Assembly (NCBI GenBank): GCA_003228395.1
Contig: QIDJ01000085.1
Location: 1 to 14,084, forward strand
Origin: Flammeovirgaceae bacterium
GTDB lineage: Bacteria; Bacteroidota; Bacteroidia; Cytophagales; Cyclobacteriaceae
Length of the DNA: 14,084 bases
Direction of reading: 5' to 3'
Shown: positions 6,654 through 13,745 of the stretch, piece by piece
How the letters are laid out: the number at the start of each line of letters is the position of its first letter
Numbering within the stretch: position 1 is the stretch's first letter
Translations under genes and position numbers: made by a program
Notes under the pieces: model-generated
What the model saw: the letters and a program-made list of their open reading frames with translations, nothing else
Databases searched by the model: none
Told to the model about the DNA's origin: nothing

Positions 6654-7469
6654 ATGCAATCGGAACTTTTTGGTATTGAAAATAAAGTAGCTGTTGTGAC
6701 GGGAGGCACCGGTGTGCTGGGAGGAGCCATTATTAAAGGCCTGGTAAAAGCAGGCGCAAAAGCGGCCATTGTGGGGAGAAATGCTGAAAATGCAAACCGG
6801 CTGGCAGAAGAACTTCGCGACGGTGGTGAAACTATGGTCTTTCAGGGTGATGTACTGGATGAAGGGCAGATGGGAAAACTGCGAAATGCGGTGCTTGATC
6901 GATGGGGAAAAATAGATATTTTAATAAACGCGGCAGGCGGCAATTTACCCGGGGCAGTTATTCCGCCGGACAAGACAATCCTCGACCTGGATATGGTTGA
7001 CATGAGGAAAGTACTGGAATTGAATTACATGGGTACGGTAATTCCCACCCAGCAATTACTTCCTGTATTTGTTGAACAAAACGAAGGGATTATTATCAAT
7101 ATTTCATCCTTAACCGCCCAGCGACCGATGACACGAACGGCAGGATACGCTGCTGCCAAAGCTGCTGTTGATAATTATACCATGTGGCTGGCAGTAGAAC
7201 TGGCAAATAAATTCGGAGAAGGCATCAGGGTCAATGCAATTGCTCCCGGGGTGTTTCTCACGCGCCAGAACAAATCTTTGTTAACCAACGAAGACGGATC
7301 GTTGACCGAACGGGGAAAAACCATCACTGATCACACGCCATTCAGACGGTTTGGAAAACCCGAAGAATTGACGGGTACGGTAATCTGGATGTGTTCGGAT
7401 GCATCTAAATTTGTAACTGGCACTATTGTATATGTTGATGGAGGTTTTCATGCATTTAGCGGCGTTTAA
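6654..7469 (+). CDS. uxuB: Short-chain dehydrogenase, probable D-fructuronate reductase (mannonate oxidoreductase)
   Basis: 271 residues, a classical SDR. The cofactor loop TGGTGVLGG is at 16-24, NAAGG at 92-96, and the catalytic tetrad is N124, S152, Y165 and K169 (YAAAK). A C-terminal GFHAF segment follows a WMCSDASKFVTG stretch at 246-257. In some bacteria (for example Bacillus subtilis YjmF/UxuB) fructuronate reductase is an SDR rather than the polyol-dehydrogenase-type enzyme of E. coli. The 5-bp gap to mannonate dehydratase and the glucuronate isomerase next to it make reduction of D-fructuronate to D-mannonate with NAD(P)H the best assignment. An alternative is a gluconate 5-dehydrogenase-like activity. 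The family is certain; the function rests on context. The ATG is preceded by no clear ribosome binding site. Confidence 0.85.
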   Translation: MQSELFGIENKVAVVTGGTGVLGGAIIKGLVKAGAKAAIVGRNAENANRLAEELRDGGETMVFQGDVLDEGQMGKLRNAVLDRWGKIDILINAAGGNLPGAVIPPDKTILDLDMVDMRKVLELNYMGTVIPTQQLLPVFVEQNEGIIINISSLTAQRPMTRTAGYAAAKAAVDNYTMWLAVELANKFGEGIRVNAIAPGVFLTRQNKSLLTNEDGSLTERGKTITDHTPFRRFGKPEELTGTVIWMCSDASKFVTGTIVYVDGGFHAFSGV

Positions 7470-7474
7470 CTAAA

Positions 7475-8659
7475 ATGAGCTTTTTACAATCATTGAGATG
7501 GTTTGGGCCCGATGATCCGGTAACACTGGACTATATCAGGCAGGCAGGAGCAACCGGTGTAGTCACTGCGCTGCATCATCTTCGTAATGGCGAGGTATGG
7601 TCAACTGACGAAATCAAAACCCGAAAGGATCTAATTGAAAAAAAAGGACTCGAATGGGTCGTAGTCGAAAGCGTACCGGTTCATGAAGACATTAAAACAA
7701 GAACTGGTAATTTTTCGGAATATATCGACAACTATAAGCAAACAATTCGCAATCTTGGCCTGGAGGGGATTAAAATAATATGTTACAATTTTATGCCCTT
7801 GCTCGACTGGACGCGTACGGATCTGGATTATGTGTTGCCTGATGGGGCTAAAGCATTACGATTCAGCAAAATAGCGCTTGCCTCCTTTGATATATTTATT
7901 TTGAAACGCCATCAATCCCAGGATGAATATACAGATACGGACATAAAACGGGCACAGGAATATTACGATAAACTGGATTCAGGCGATTTAAAAACGCTTA
8001 CAGAAAATATACTGGCCGGTTTGCCTGGTTCGGAAGAGTCCTGGTCACTAGAGGAGTTCAGAGAAAAATTGCTCATCTACAACGGATATACTGACACGAC
8101 ATTCAGGAATAATTTACTTGAATTTTTAAGAGAAATTATACCGGTGGCAGAGGAATCGGATATTAAAATGGCTATTCACCCGGATGACCCGCCTTTTCCG
8201 ATTTTTGGGTTGCCAAGGATGATAGGAACACAAAATCAGATTAGTGATCTGCTAACCGGAGTTAAAAGCCCCTCAAATGGGATTACTTTTTGCACGGGCT
8301 CATTGGGTGTGCGATCTGACAATGACCTGATCCGGATGGTCAGAGAATTTAGTCCGGACATTCATTTTGTGCATCTGCGGAATATACGAAGAGAAGATAA
8401 CGACACCTTTATTGAATCAGACCACCTTGAGGGGGATGTACCGATGTATGAAGTGGTTAAAGAACTGATCGTCGAAATGCACAGACGAAAATCCGAAGGC
8501 AGTGACGATAGCATACCCATGCGGCCTGATCATGGCCACCGCATGATTGCAGATGGCGATATGAAAGTAAACCCGGGTTATTCGGGAGCCGGCAGGATGA
8601 AGGGACTGGCTGAATTAAGAGGACTTGTTGCGGGGATAGAAAAATCTTTAAGCGGTTGA
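7475..8659 (+). CDS. uxuA: Mannonate dehydratase
   Basis: 394 residues, the same length as E. coli UxuA. It dehydrates D-mannonate to 2-keto-3-deoxy-D-gluconate in the cytoplasm with a divalent metal such as Mn2+ or Fe2+. It starts with the family hallmark LRWFGPDDPV (7-16), followed by TALHHLRNGEVW at 31-42. The four metal ligands known from ManD structures are present: H235 (HPDDPP), C273 (FCTGSLG), H300 (HLRN) and D352 (RPDHGH). GYSGAGR, towards the C-terminus, is also typical. It lies 5 bp after the SDR gene and 3 bp before the isomerase gene, so translation is probably coupled. No oddities were seen. Confidence 0.97.
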   Translation: MSFLQSLRWFGPDDPVTLDYIRQAGATGVVTALHHLRNGEVWSTDEIKTRKDLIEKKGLEWVVVESVPVHEDIKTRTGNFSEYIDNYKQTIRNLGLEGIKIICYNFMPLLDWTRTDLDYVLPDGAKALRFSKIALASFDIFILKRHQSQDEYTDTDIKRAQEYYDKLDSGDLKTLTENILAGLPGSEESWSLEEFREKLLIYNGYTDTTFRNNLLEFLREIIPVAEESDIKMAIHPDDPPFPIFGLPRMIGTQNQISDLLTGVKSPSNGITFCTGSLGVRSDNDLIRMVREFSPDIHFVHLRNIRREDNDTFIESDHLEGDVPMYEVVKELIVEMHRRKSEGSDDSIPMRPDHGHRMIADGDMKVNPGYSGAGRMKGLAELRGLVAGIEKSLSG

Positions 8660-8662
8660 CTT

Positions 8663-10069
8663 ATGAATACATTCCTTGGTGACAACTTTTTGTTAAACAA
8701 TGCCCATGCTGAATCGTTGTATCACAAAATTGCTTGTGAATTGCCTATCATTGATTACCATTGCCACCTGTCGCCTGAAGACATTGCAATTGACAGAAAA
8801 TTTGAGAATATTGTGGATATCTGGCTGGCAGGTGACCATTATAAGTGGCGTGCGATGCGGGCAAATGGGGTGGATGAAAAGTATATTACCGGGGAAGCAG
8901 ATCCCGTTATGAAATTCACTAAATGGGCCGAAACAGTTCCTTTTACTCTTAGAAACCCGCTATATCACTGGACGCACCTGGAGCTCAAACGGTATTTTGG
9001 CATTGATAAGCTGCTCAACGGTAAATCTGCACGCGAAATTTATGAACAATGTACGGCACAACTGGATGCAAAGGATTTTTCAGTACGCAATTTATTGCTG
9101 AAAATGAATGTAGAAGTGATTTGTACCACGGATGATCCTTCTGACTCACTGGAGTTTCACAAGCGCATTGCAGCAGATAATTTTAAAGTCAGGGTATTGC
9201 CTGCATTCCGGCCTGATAAATTACTGCAAATTGATGACGCATTATTTTTTGAAACGCAAATACAGAAATTAGCTGCAGCAGCAGATATCGCTGTCGAAAC
9301 CTTTTCGGATCTGCTCGAAGCGCTGGAACGGAGAATAAATTTCTTCCATGAAATGGGAGGCAGGCTGGCCGATCACGGCCTGACCCTTTTTTTTGGAAAA
9401 GAATTTACCGATGCGCAACTGGATATTATTTTCAAAAAAGCGTTACAAAAAACAAATCTGTCGCCGGAGGAAGTGCACATGTATAAATCCGGGTTGCTAT
9501 ACCATCTTGGGGTGATGTATCATGAAAAGGGGTGGGTGCAGCAATATCACATCGGCGCCTTCAGAAATATAAATTCACGAATGTTTGATGAGTTGGGACC
9601 TGACTCGGGGTTCGATTCCATGGGTTGTTTTGAATCAGGTGTGGACATGGCAAAATTTCTTAACCGCCTGGACAGGGCAGAAAAATTAGCCAAAACCATT
9701 CTCTATAATATTAATCCCAAAGACAATGCATTTTTTGCAACCATGGCAGGAAACTTTACCGAAGCAGGAATTCCTGGCAAGGTGCAGTTTGGAGCCGCCT
9801 GGTGGTTTCTGGATCAGAAAGAGGGGATCGGGCAGCATCTGAATGATTTATCAAACTATGGTCTGTTGAGTCGTTTTACAGGCATGATCACGGATTCGAG
9901 AAGCTTTATGTCATTTCCAAGGCATGAATATTTTCGCCGTATCTTTTGCAATATTATTGGTAAGGATATAGAACTTGGACTGCTTCCTGACGACAACGAA
10001 TTAATCTCCGGTTTGATTAAAAATGTATGTTACGAAAATGCCAGGTCTTATTTCGAATTTAATTTATGA
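8663..10069 (+). CDS. uxaC: Glucuronate (uronate) isomerase
   Basis: 468 residues, close to E. coli UxaC (470). It interconverts D-glucuronate and D-fructuronate, and usually D-galacturonate and D-tagaturonate too. The amidohydrolase-like fold shows the metal-binding DYHCHL (31-36, H33 and H35), GDHYKWRAMRANG at 57-69, TTDDP at 155-159, QYHIGAFRNIN at 294-304, and near the end AAWWF (378-382) and TDSRSFMSFPRHEYFRR (410-426). Within the operon it supplies the substrate for the reductase and dehydratase just upstream. Because no tagaturonate reductase (UxaB) or altronate dehydratase (UxaA) gene is in this window, glucuronate is the favoured substrate here. The start is the ATG at 8663, 3 bp after the preceding stop. 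Confidence 0.97.
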   Translation: MNTFLGDNFLLNNAHAESLYHKIACELPIIDYHCHLSPEDIAIDRKFENIVDIWLAGDHYKWRAMRANGVDEKYITGEADPVMKFTKWAETVPFTLRNPLYHWTHLELKRYFGIDKLLNGKSAREIYEQCTAQLDAKDFSVRNLLLKMNVEVICTTDDPSDSLEFHKRIAADNFKVRVLPAFRPDKLLQIDDALFFETQIQKLAAAADIAVETFSDLLEALERRINFFHEMGGRLADHGLTLFFGKEFTDAQLDIIFKKALQKTNLSPEEVHMYKSGLLYHLGVMYHEKGWVQQYHIGAFRNINSRMFDELGPDSGFDSMGCFESGVDMAKFLNRLDRAEKLAKTILYNINPKDNAFFATMAGNFTEAGIPGKVQFGAAWWFLDQKEGIGQHLNDLSNYGLLSRFTGMITDSRSFMSFPRHEYFRRIFCNIIGKDIELGLLPDDNELISGLIKNVCYENARSYFEFNL

Positions 10070-10112
10070 GATATTGGCAGGCTTGAAACGAAACATAGTA
10101 AGTAATGGGATA

Positions 10113-11108
10113 ATGAAAATCCAAAAAAGTCTGACAATCCATGCAATTTTTTACATTTGGTTAATTTTCTTGCTTTTGTCAGGCTGCAAAGAGAAACAGC
10201 AAGTAAGGATTTTAAAAGGAGCTCATAATTTTGATCAGACGCACTCCGTAGCCAAAGCCTATGATTTTATTGCAGCATATCTTACCGAGATCTCTGATGG
10301 CAACCTGTCGATGGCGGTCTATCCAAATGGTCAGTTGGGTACTGACCGCGAATGCCTGGAATTGTTGCAGATCGGAAGTATTGATATTACAAAAGTATCT
10401 TCCGGCGTACTTGAAAATTTTGTACCGGATTTCAAAGTCCTGGGTTTACCTTATATTTTCAGAAACAGAAGTCACCAGTTCAATATACTTGACGGACCCA
10501 TAGGGCACGAACTGTTGTTAGCAGGAGAAAATTATTGGCTTAGAGGACTTGGTTATTATGATTCGGGCAGCAGAAGTTTTTACTCCAAAGACAAACCCAT
10601 TGAAACTCCCTCGGACCTGGAAGGATTGAAAATACGAACCATGGAAAGTCCCACCGCTATGAATATGGTGAAACAGATGGGCGGAGCCGCCACACCAATC
10701 TCCTTTGGCGAACTTTATACGGCCTTGCAGGCCGGGGTGGTGGATGGAGCAGAGAACAACCCTCCTTCACTTTACCTGACCAGACATTATGAAATATGCA
10801 AGTATTACTCCCTCGACGAACACACCTCGCTCCCGGATGTATTGCTGATCAGCACCCATTCCTGGAATTCACTCAATGCGCAACAACAAGCATGGCTGAC
10901 GGAGGCTGTTGACGCATCGGTTGTTTACCAGCGGAAATTGTGGAAAGAAGCGGAGATATATGCCCTCGAACAGCTTAGAAAAGAAGGAGTCGAAATCATC
11001 TATCCTGATAAAGCGCCTTTTATTGAAATTGTAGAACCGCTTTACCGGCAATATGAAAATGAGCCTGAAATTGCTGAACTTATTGTCCGGATAAAGGAAA
11101 CCAACTAA
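10113..11108 (+). CDS. dctP: TRAP transporter substrate-binding lipoprotein (DctP family)
   Basis: 331 residues from the ATG at 10113. An in-frame ATG at 10023 would overlap uxaC and put about 30 non-signal residues before the signal peptide, so I reject it. The chosen start gives a clean lipoprotein signal: hydrophobic 11-22 and LLSGC with lipidated C25. The mature part has GHNF-like GAHNF at 36-40, YPNGQLG at 70-76, LPYIF at 112-116, and the ligand-binding core: R175 (KIRTMESP), then FGELYTALQAGVVDGAENNP at 198-217. In DctP proteins the arginine pairs with the carboxylate of the ligand. It delivers an organic acid to the membrane subunits encoded next. Operon context points to glucuronate or a related uronate. 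Most TRAP binding proteins are soluble; this one is tethered. Confidence 0.93.
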   Translation: MKIQKSLTIHAIFYIWLIFLLLSGCKEKQQVRILKGAHNFDQTHSVAKAYDFIAAYLTEISDGNLSMAVYPNGQLGTDRECLELLQIGSIDITKVSSGVLENFVPDFKVLGLPYIFRNRSHQFNILDGPIGHELLLAGENYWLRGLGYYDSGSRSFYSKDKPIETPSDLEGLKIRTMESPTAMNMVKQMGGAATPISFGELYTALQAGVVDGAENNPPSLYLTRHYEICKYYSLDEHTSLPDVLLISTHSWNSLNAQQQAWLTEAVDASVVYQRKLWKEAEIYALEQLRKEGVEIIYPDKAPFIEIVEPLYRQYENEPEIAELIVRIKETN

Positions 11109-11110
11109 TT

Positions 11111-11599
11111 ATGAGAAAACATCTGGACGTATTCCTGGAAAAAACCCTCGTGCTATTGATGGCACTGATGGTGTTAAATATTCTGTGGCAGGTAGCCTCG
11201 CGATATGTGTTGAATGATCCCAGTTCTTTTACAGATGAGCTTGCCAGGTACCTGCTGATATGGACGGGCCTTCTTGGCGCTGCATACGCTACCGGCAAAA
11301 ACCTGCATCTTGCTATTGATACTCTTCCCGGAAAAATTAAGAGCCTCAAAGTCAGGAATGGCCTGTACCTGGTGGCCAAAGCAATGATTGCCTGTTTTGC
11401 ATTACTGGCGATGGTGGCAGGAGGGGCGCGTCTGGTATATATTTCATGGATGCTGGATCAGAAATCTCCGGCGCTGAATGTTCCACTTGGACTTGTTTAT
11501 TCATCGGTCCCGTTAAGTGGCCTGATTATCCTGTATTATGTTTACTCTGATATATCCTGGAAACAGGCGTCAGAGCGTCAGGAAGTTTCATCTTTTTAA
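11111..11599 (+). CDS. dctQ: TRAP transporter small membrane subunit (DctQ family)
   Basis: 162 residues with four predicted membrane segments at about 10-28, 45-62, 85-105 and 126-145. The DctQ hallmark between the first two is present: QVASRYVLNDPSSFTDELAR at 27-46, followed by LLIWTGLLGAAYA (48-60) and HLAIDTL (66-72). The small subunit forms a stable complex with the large DctM subunit in the inner membrane and helps dock the binding protein. It starts 2 bp after the dctP stop and ends 15 bp before dctM, giving the common P-Q-M order. The length is typical and there is no fusion to DctM. Confidence 0.93.
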   Translation: MRKHLDVFLEKTLVLLMALMVLNILWQVASRYVLNDPSSFTDELARYLLIWTGLLGAAYATGKNLHLAIDTLPGKIKSLKVRNGLYLVAKAMIACFALLAMVAGGARLVYISWMLDQKSPALNVPLGLVYSSVPLSGLIILYYVYSDISWKQASERQEVSSF

Positions 11600-11614
11600 T
11601 TGGCATAAGATCAC

Positions 11615-12904
11615 ATGGAAGTACTTGTCCTAATTGTAAGTTTTATTTTTTTGTTATCCATTGGCGTACCAATCGCATATAGTATCGGACTGTCGGCAAT
11701 GTTAACATTGATGGTAAGTATTACACAGGTTGCTTCATTTACTACCGTGGCACAACGGATGGCTACTGGGCTTGACAGCTTTTCGCTGTTAGCAATTCCG
11801 TTTTTTATACTTGCCGGCGAATTGATGAACAGAGGAGGAATTGCCCGGAGGCTCATAGATTTTGCCAAAGCGCTTGTAGGTATGTTGCCCGGAGGATTAG
11901 CCTATGTGAATATCATAGCCTGCATGTTATTCGGGGCTATTTCCGGATCTGCCATTGCGGCGACCTCAGCTATTGGCGGTATCATGCATAAACGAATGGT
12001 GAAAGAAGGGTATGACAAATCCTTCAGCGCTGCCGTCAATATTACCTCCTCCACCACAGGATTGGTTATACCTCCCAGCAATATTTTAATTGTTTTTTCA
12101 TTGGCCAGCGGCGGCGCTTCCATTGCTGCGCTTTTCCTGGCAGGGTATTTGCCAGGTATATTGGTTGGATTTTCACTGATGGCTGTAGCTGGATTTTATG
12201 CCTACCGTAAAAATTACCCGGTTGCAGGACGTATGAAGATAAGCGCCACATTCAGGTATTTTGTTTATGCAATTCCCAGTTTATTTTTGTTGATAGTCGT
12301 TATCGGAGGCATCATCGCAGGTATATTTACGGCCACCGAGGCCTCGGCCATTGCTGTTTTGTATGCTTTTATTCTTTCAGTGGTTGGTTACAGGGAAATT
12401 AAACTGAAGGAATTGCCCGAAATATTATTAAACGCAGCCAAAACCACTTCCATTGTATTGTTGTTGATCGGTACGTCCATGGCCATGTCGTGGGCAATGT
12501 CTATTGAAAATATCCCGCGTGATGTGAGTACGCTCATGTTATCGGTAAGCGATAATAAAATTATTATTTTATTGATTATTAATTTCATTTTACTGGTGGT
12601 GGGGATTTTTATGGATATCACTCCGGCAGTACTGATCTTTACGCCTATATTTTTGCCAGTAGTCACACGACTAGGCGTTGATCCTGTTCATTTTGGTATC
12701 ATCATAGTGCTGAATCTGTGTATCGGGCTATGCACGCCTCCGGTTGGCTCGGTACTTTTTGTAGGGTGTAGTGTAGCAAAAATACGCATCTCGGAAGTTA
12801 TAAGACCGTTATTACCCTTATTTGCCGTAATGATTCTGTCGCTTTTGTTGGTTACGTTTATTCCTCCTATCACCCTGTGGTTACCGGAAATTTTCGGATT
12901 CTGA
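11615..12904 (+). CDS. dctM: TRAP transporter large permease subunit (DctM family)
   Basis: 429 residues, strongly hydrophobic throughout, with about a dozen membrane segments and the usual length for the family. Signatures: GLDSFSLLAIPFFILAGELM (52-71), GMLPGGLAYVNI (89-100), FGAISGSAIA (106-115), and IPPSN (152-156). Near the end, LNLCIGLCTPPVGSVLF is the second, symmetry-related re-entrant hairpin region. DctM carries the sodium-driven elevator transport pathway in the inner membrane and works with the DctP and DctQ proteins encoded directly upstream. It is the last gene of the uronate operon; a GC-rich hairpin begins just after its stop. Confidence 0.96.
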   Translation: MEVLVLIVSFIFLLSIGVPIAYSIGLSAMLTLMVSITQVASFTTVAQRMATGLDSFSLLAIPFFILAGELMNRGGIARRLIDFAKALVGMLPGGLAYVNIIACMLFGAISGSAIAATSAIGGIMHKRMVKEGYDKSFSAAVNITSSTTGLVIPPSNILIVFSLASGGASIAALFLAGYLPGILVGFSLMAVAGFYAYRKNYPVAGRMKISATFRYFVYAIPSLFLLIVVIGGIIAGIFTATEASAIAVLYAFILSVVGYREIKLKELPEILLNAAKTTSIVLLLIGTSMAMSWAMSIENIPRDVSTLMLSVSDNKIIILLIINFILLVVGIFMDITPAVLIFTPIFLPVVTRLGVDPVHFGIIIVLNLCIGLCTPPVGSVLFVGCSVAKIRISEVIRPLLPLFAVMILSLLLVTFIPPITLWLPEIFGF

Positions 12905-12905
12905 T

Positions 12906-12928
12906 CCAGGCTGAGCCGGGGCAGCCGG
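12906..12928 (+). terminator. GC-rich hairpin after dctM, weak terminator candidate
   Basis: GGCTG (12909-12913) pairs with CAGCC (12922-12926) around an 8-base loop. CC (12906-12907) and GG (12927-12928) extend the stem across one bulged A. It starts directly after the dctM stop codon and marks the operon end, but only a poor U-rich stretch (TAGTGTTT) follows, so termination efficiency is uncertain. The rest of the 157-bp gap up to the DinB-like gene contains TATTTTCG at 13027-13034, one base from the TAnnTTTG promoter box. Confidence 0.35.
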
Positions 12929-13061
12929 AGTAGTGTTTGCAGGCTTAACTCTCAAAATGTAAAAATACCGCTCGCTTCTCAACCCGTTCTATTACAGTCT
13001 GACAATGAATAATATATAAGATTGTGTATTTTCGATTTTTTAACCTAAAAAAACCCAAGCT

Positions 13062-13640
13062 ATGAAAAGAATATTAATGATTGTCGTGCTGGTGGCAGGA
13101 ACCATCGTATTTACAAACTGGACACAACAGAGCGCTTCCAATGAAGGTGATCTGCAAGAGGGAAATGAACAAACTTATCATTTTGTGGAAGGACATGCTC
13201 CCGTGTGGGACGCAGCGATTGCGCAGGTGATGGAGCTGGCCGATGCCATGCCGGAAGATTATTACACATATAAACCGCATGACAGTATCCGCACATTTGC
13301 TGAACAATTGGTACATATTGGCGGATCATCTAAATTTATTGCCAATATGTTTCTTAAAGACATCCGCCCTGAAGGCCCGCCGCCTCAAATGGATGTTGCA
13401 GCCATGAGTAAAGCGGAAATTGTAGAATTTGTCAAAACCAGCCTGGAGGAAACTGGTGAGATTATGAAAAGCATGTCGGATGAACAGCTTGCTGAAAAGA
13501 TTAAAAGCTTTTCCGGCAACGAAATGACCCGTTTGGAGGGACTGTTGCTGGTGCATGACCACTTAACCAACCACAAGGGCAAGGCCAACCTGTACGTCCG
13601 GATAAGCGGAAATGATCCTCCAGGTTACCGGTATTATTGA
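13062..13640 (+). CDS. Exported DinB-superfamily protein
   Basis: 192 residues. A basic start and hydrophobic stretch (4-18) make a signal peptide or N-terminal anchor. After a short polar linker comes a four-helix DinB/YfiT-like domain from about 45: TFAEQLVHIGG (78-88) carries the first metal histidine H85, and LLLVHDHLTNHKGKANLYVR (161-180) carries H167 and H171 in the usual H-x3-H arrangement. The GNDPPGYRYY end resembles DinB proteins ending shortly after a proline-rich turn. DinB-fold metalloproteins include thiol-dependent transferases and many of unknown role; the name does not imply DNA damage function. Its role here is unknown. It is separated from the TRAP operon by 157 bp and is probably an independent unit. 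Confidence 0.8.
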   Translation: MKRILMIVVLVAGTIVFTNWTQQSASNEGDLQEGNEQTYHFVEGHAPVWDAAIAQVMELADAMPEDYYTYKPHDSIRTFAEQLVHIGGSSKFIANMFLKDIRPEGPPPQMDVAAMSKAEIVEFVKTSLEETGEIMKSMSDEQLAEKIKSFSGNEMTRLEGLLLVHDHLTNHKGKANLYVRISGNDPPGYRYY

Positions 13641-13652
13641 GCATTATGTATT

Positions 13653-13685
13653 AGTTATGGTGTGACCTCAAGTCATGCCATAACT
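13653..13685. terminator. Long hairpin between convergent genes, probable bidirectional terminator
   Basis: Bases 13653-13666 pair with 13672-13685 around a 5-base loop (CTCAA): a 14-bp stem with two G-U type pairs in the middle and a perfect outer 8 bp (AGTTATGG/CCATAACT). It begins 12 bases after the DinB-like stop and lies 60 bases beyond the stop of the convergent transporter gene. Neither side has a clear T-run, so it is not a textbook intrinsic terminator; it may instead block or stabilise 3' ends from both sides. Confidence 0.5.
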
Positions 13686-13745
13686 GATCAACTGCAGAAT
13701 ATTTCAAATTGTCGGTTAATCCAGTTTACATTCTAAAAGAATTAC

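Noticed and set aside
10023..10112. Earlier in-frame ATG at 10023 for the TRAP binding protein
   Set aside because: It overlaps the end of uxaC and would place about 30 non-signal residues before a well-formed lipoprotein signal; the ATG at 10113 gives a normal signal peptide.
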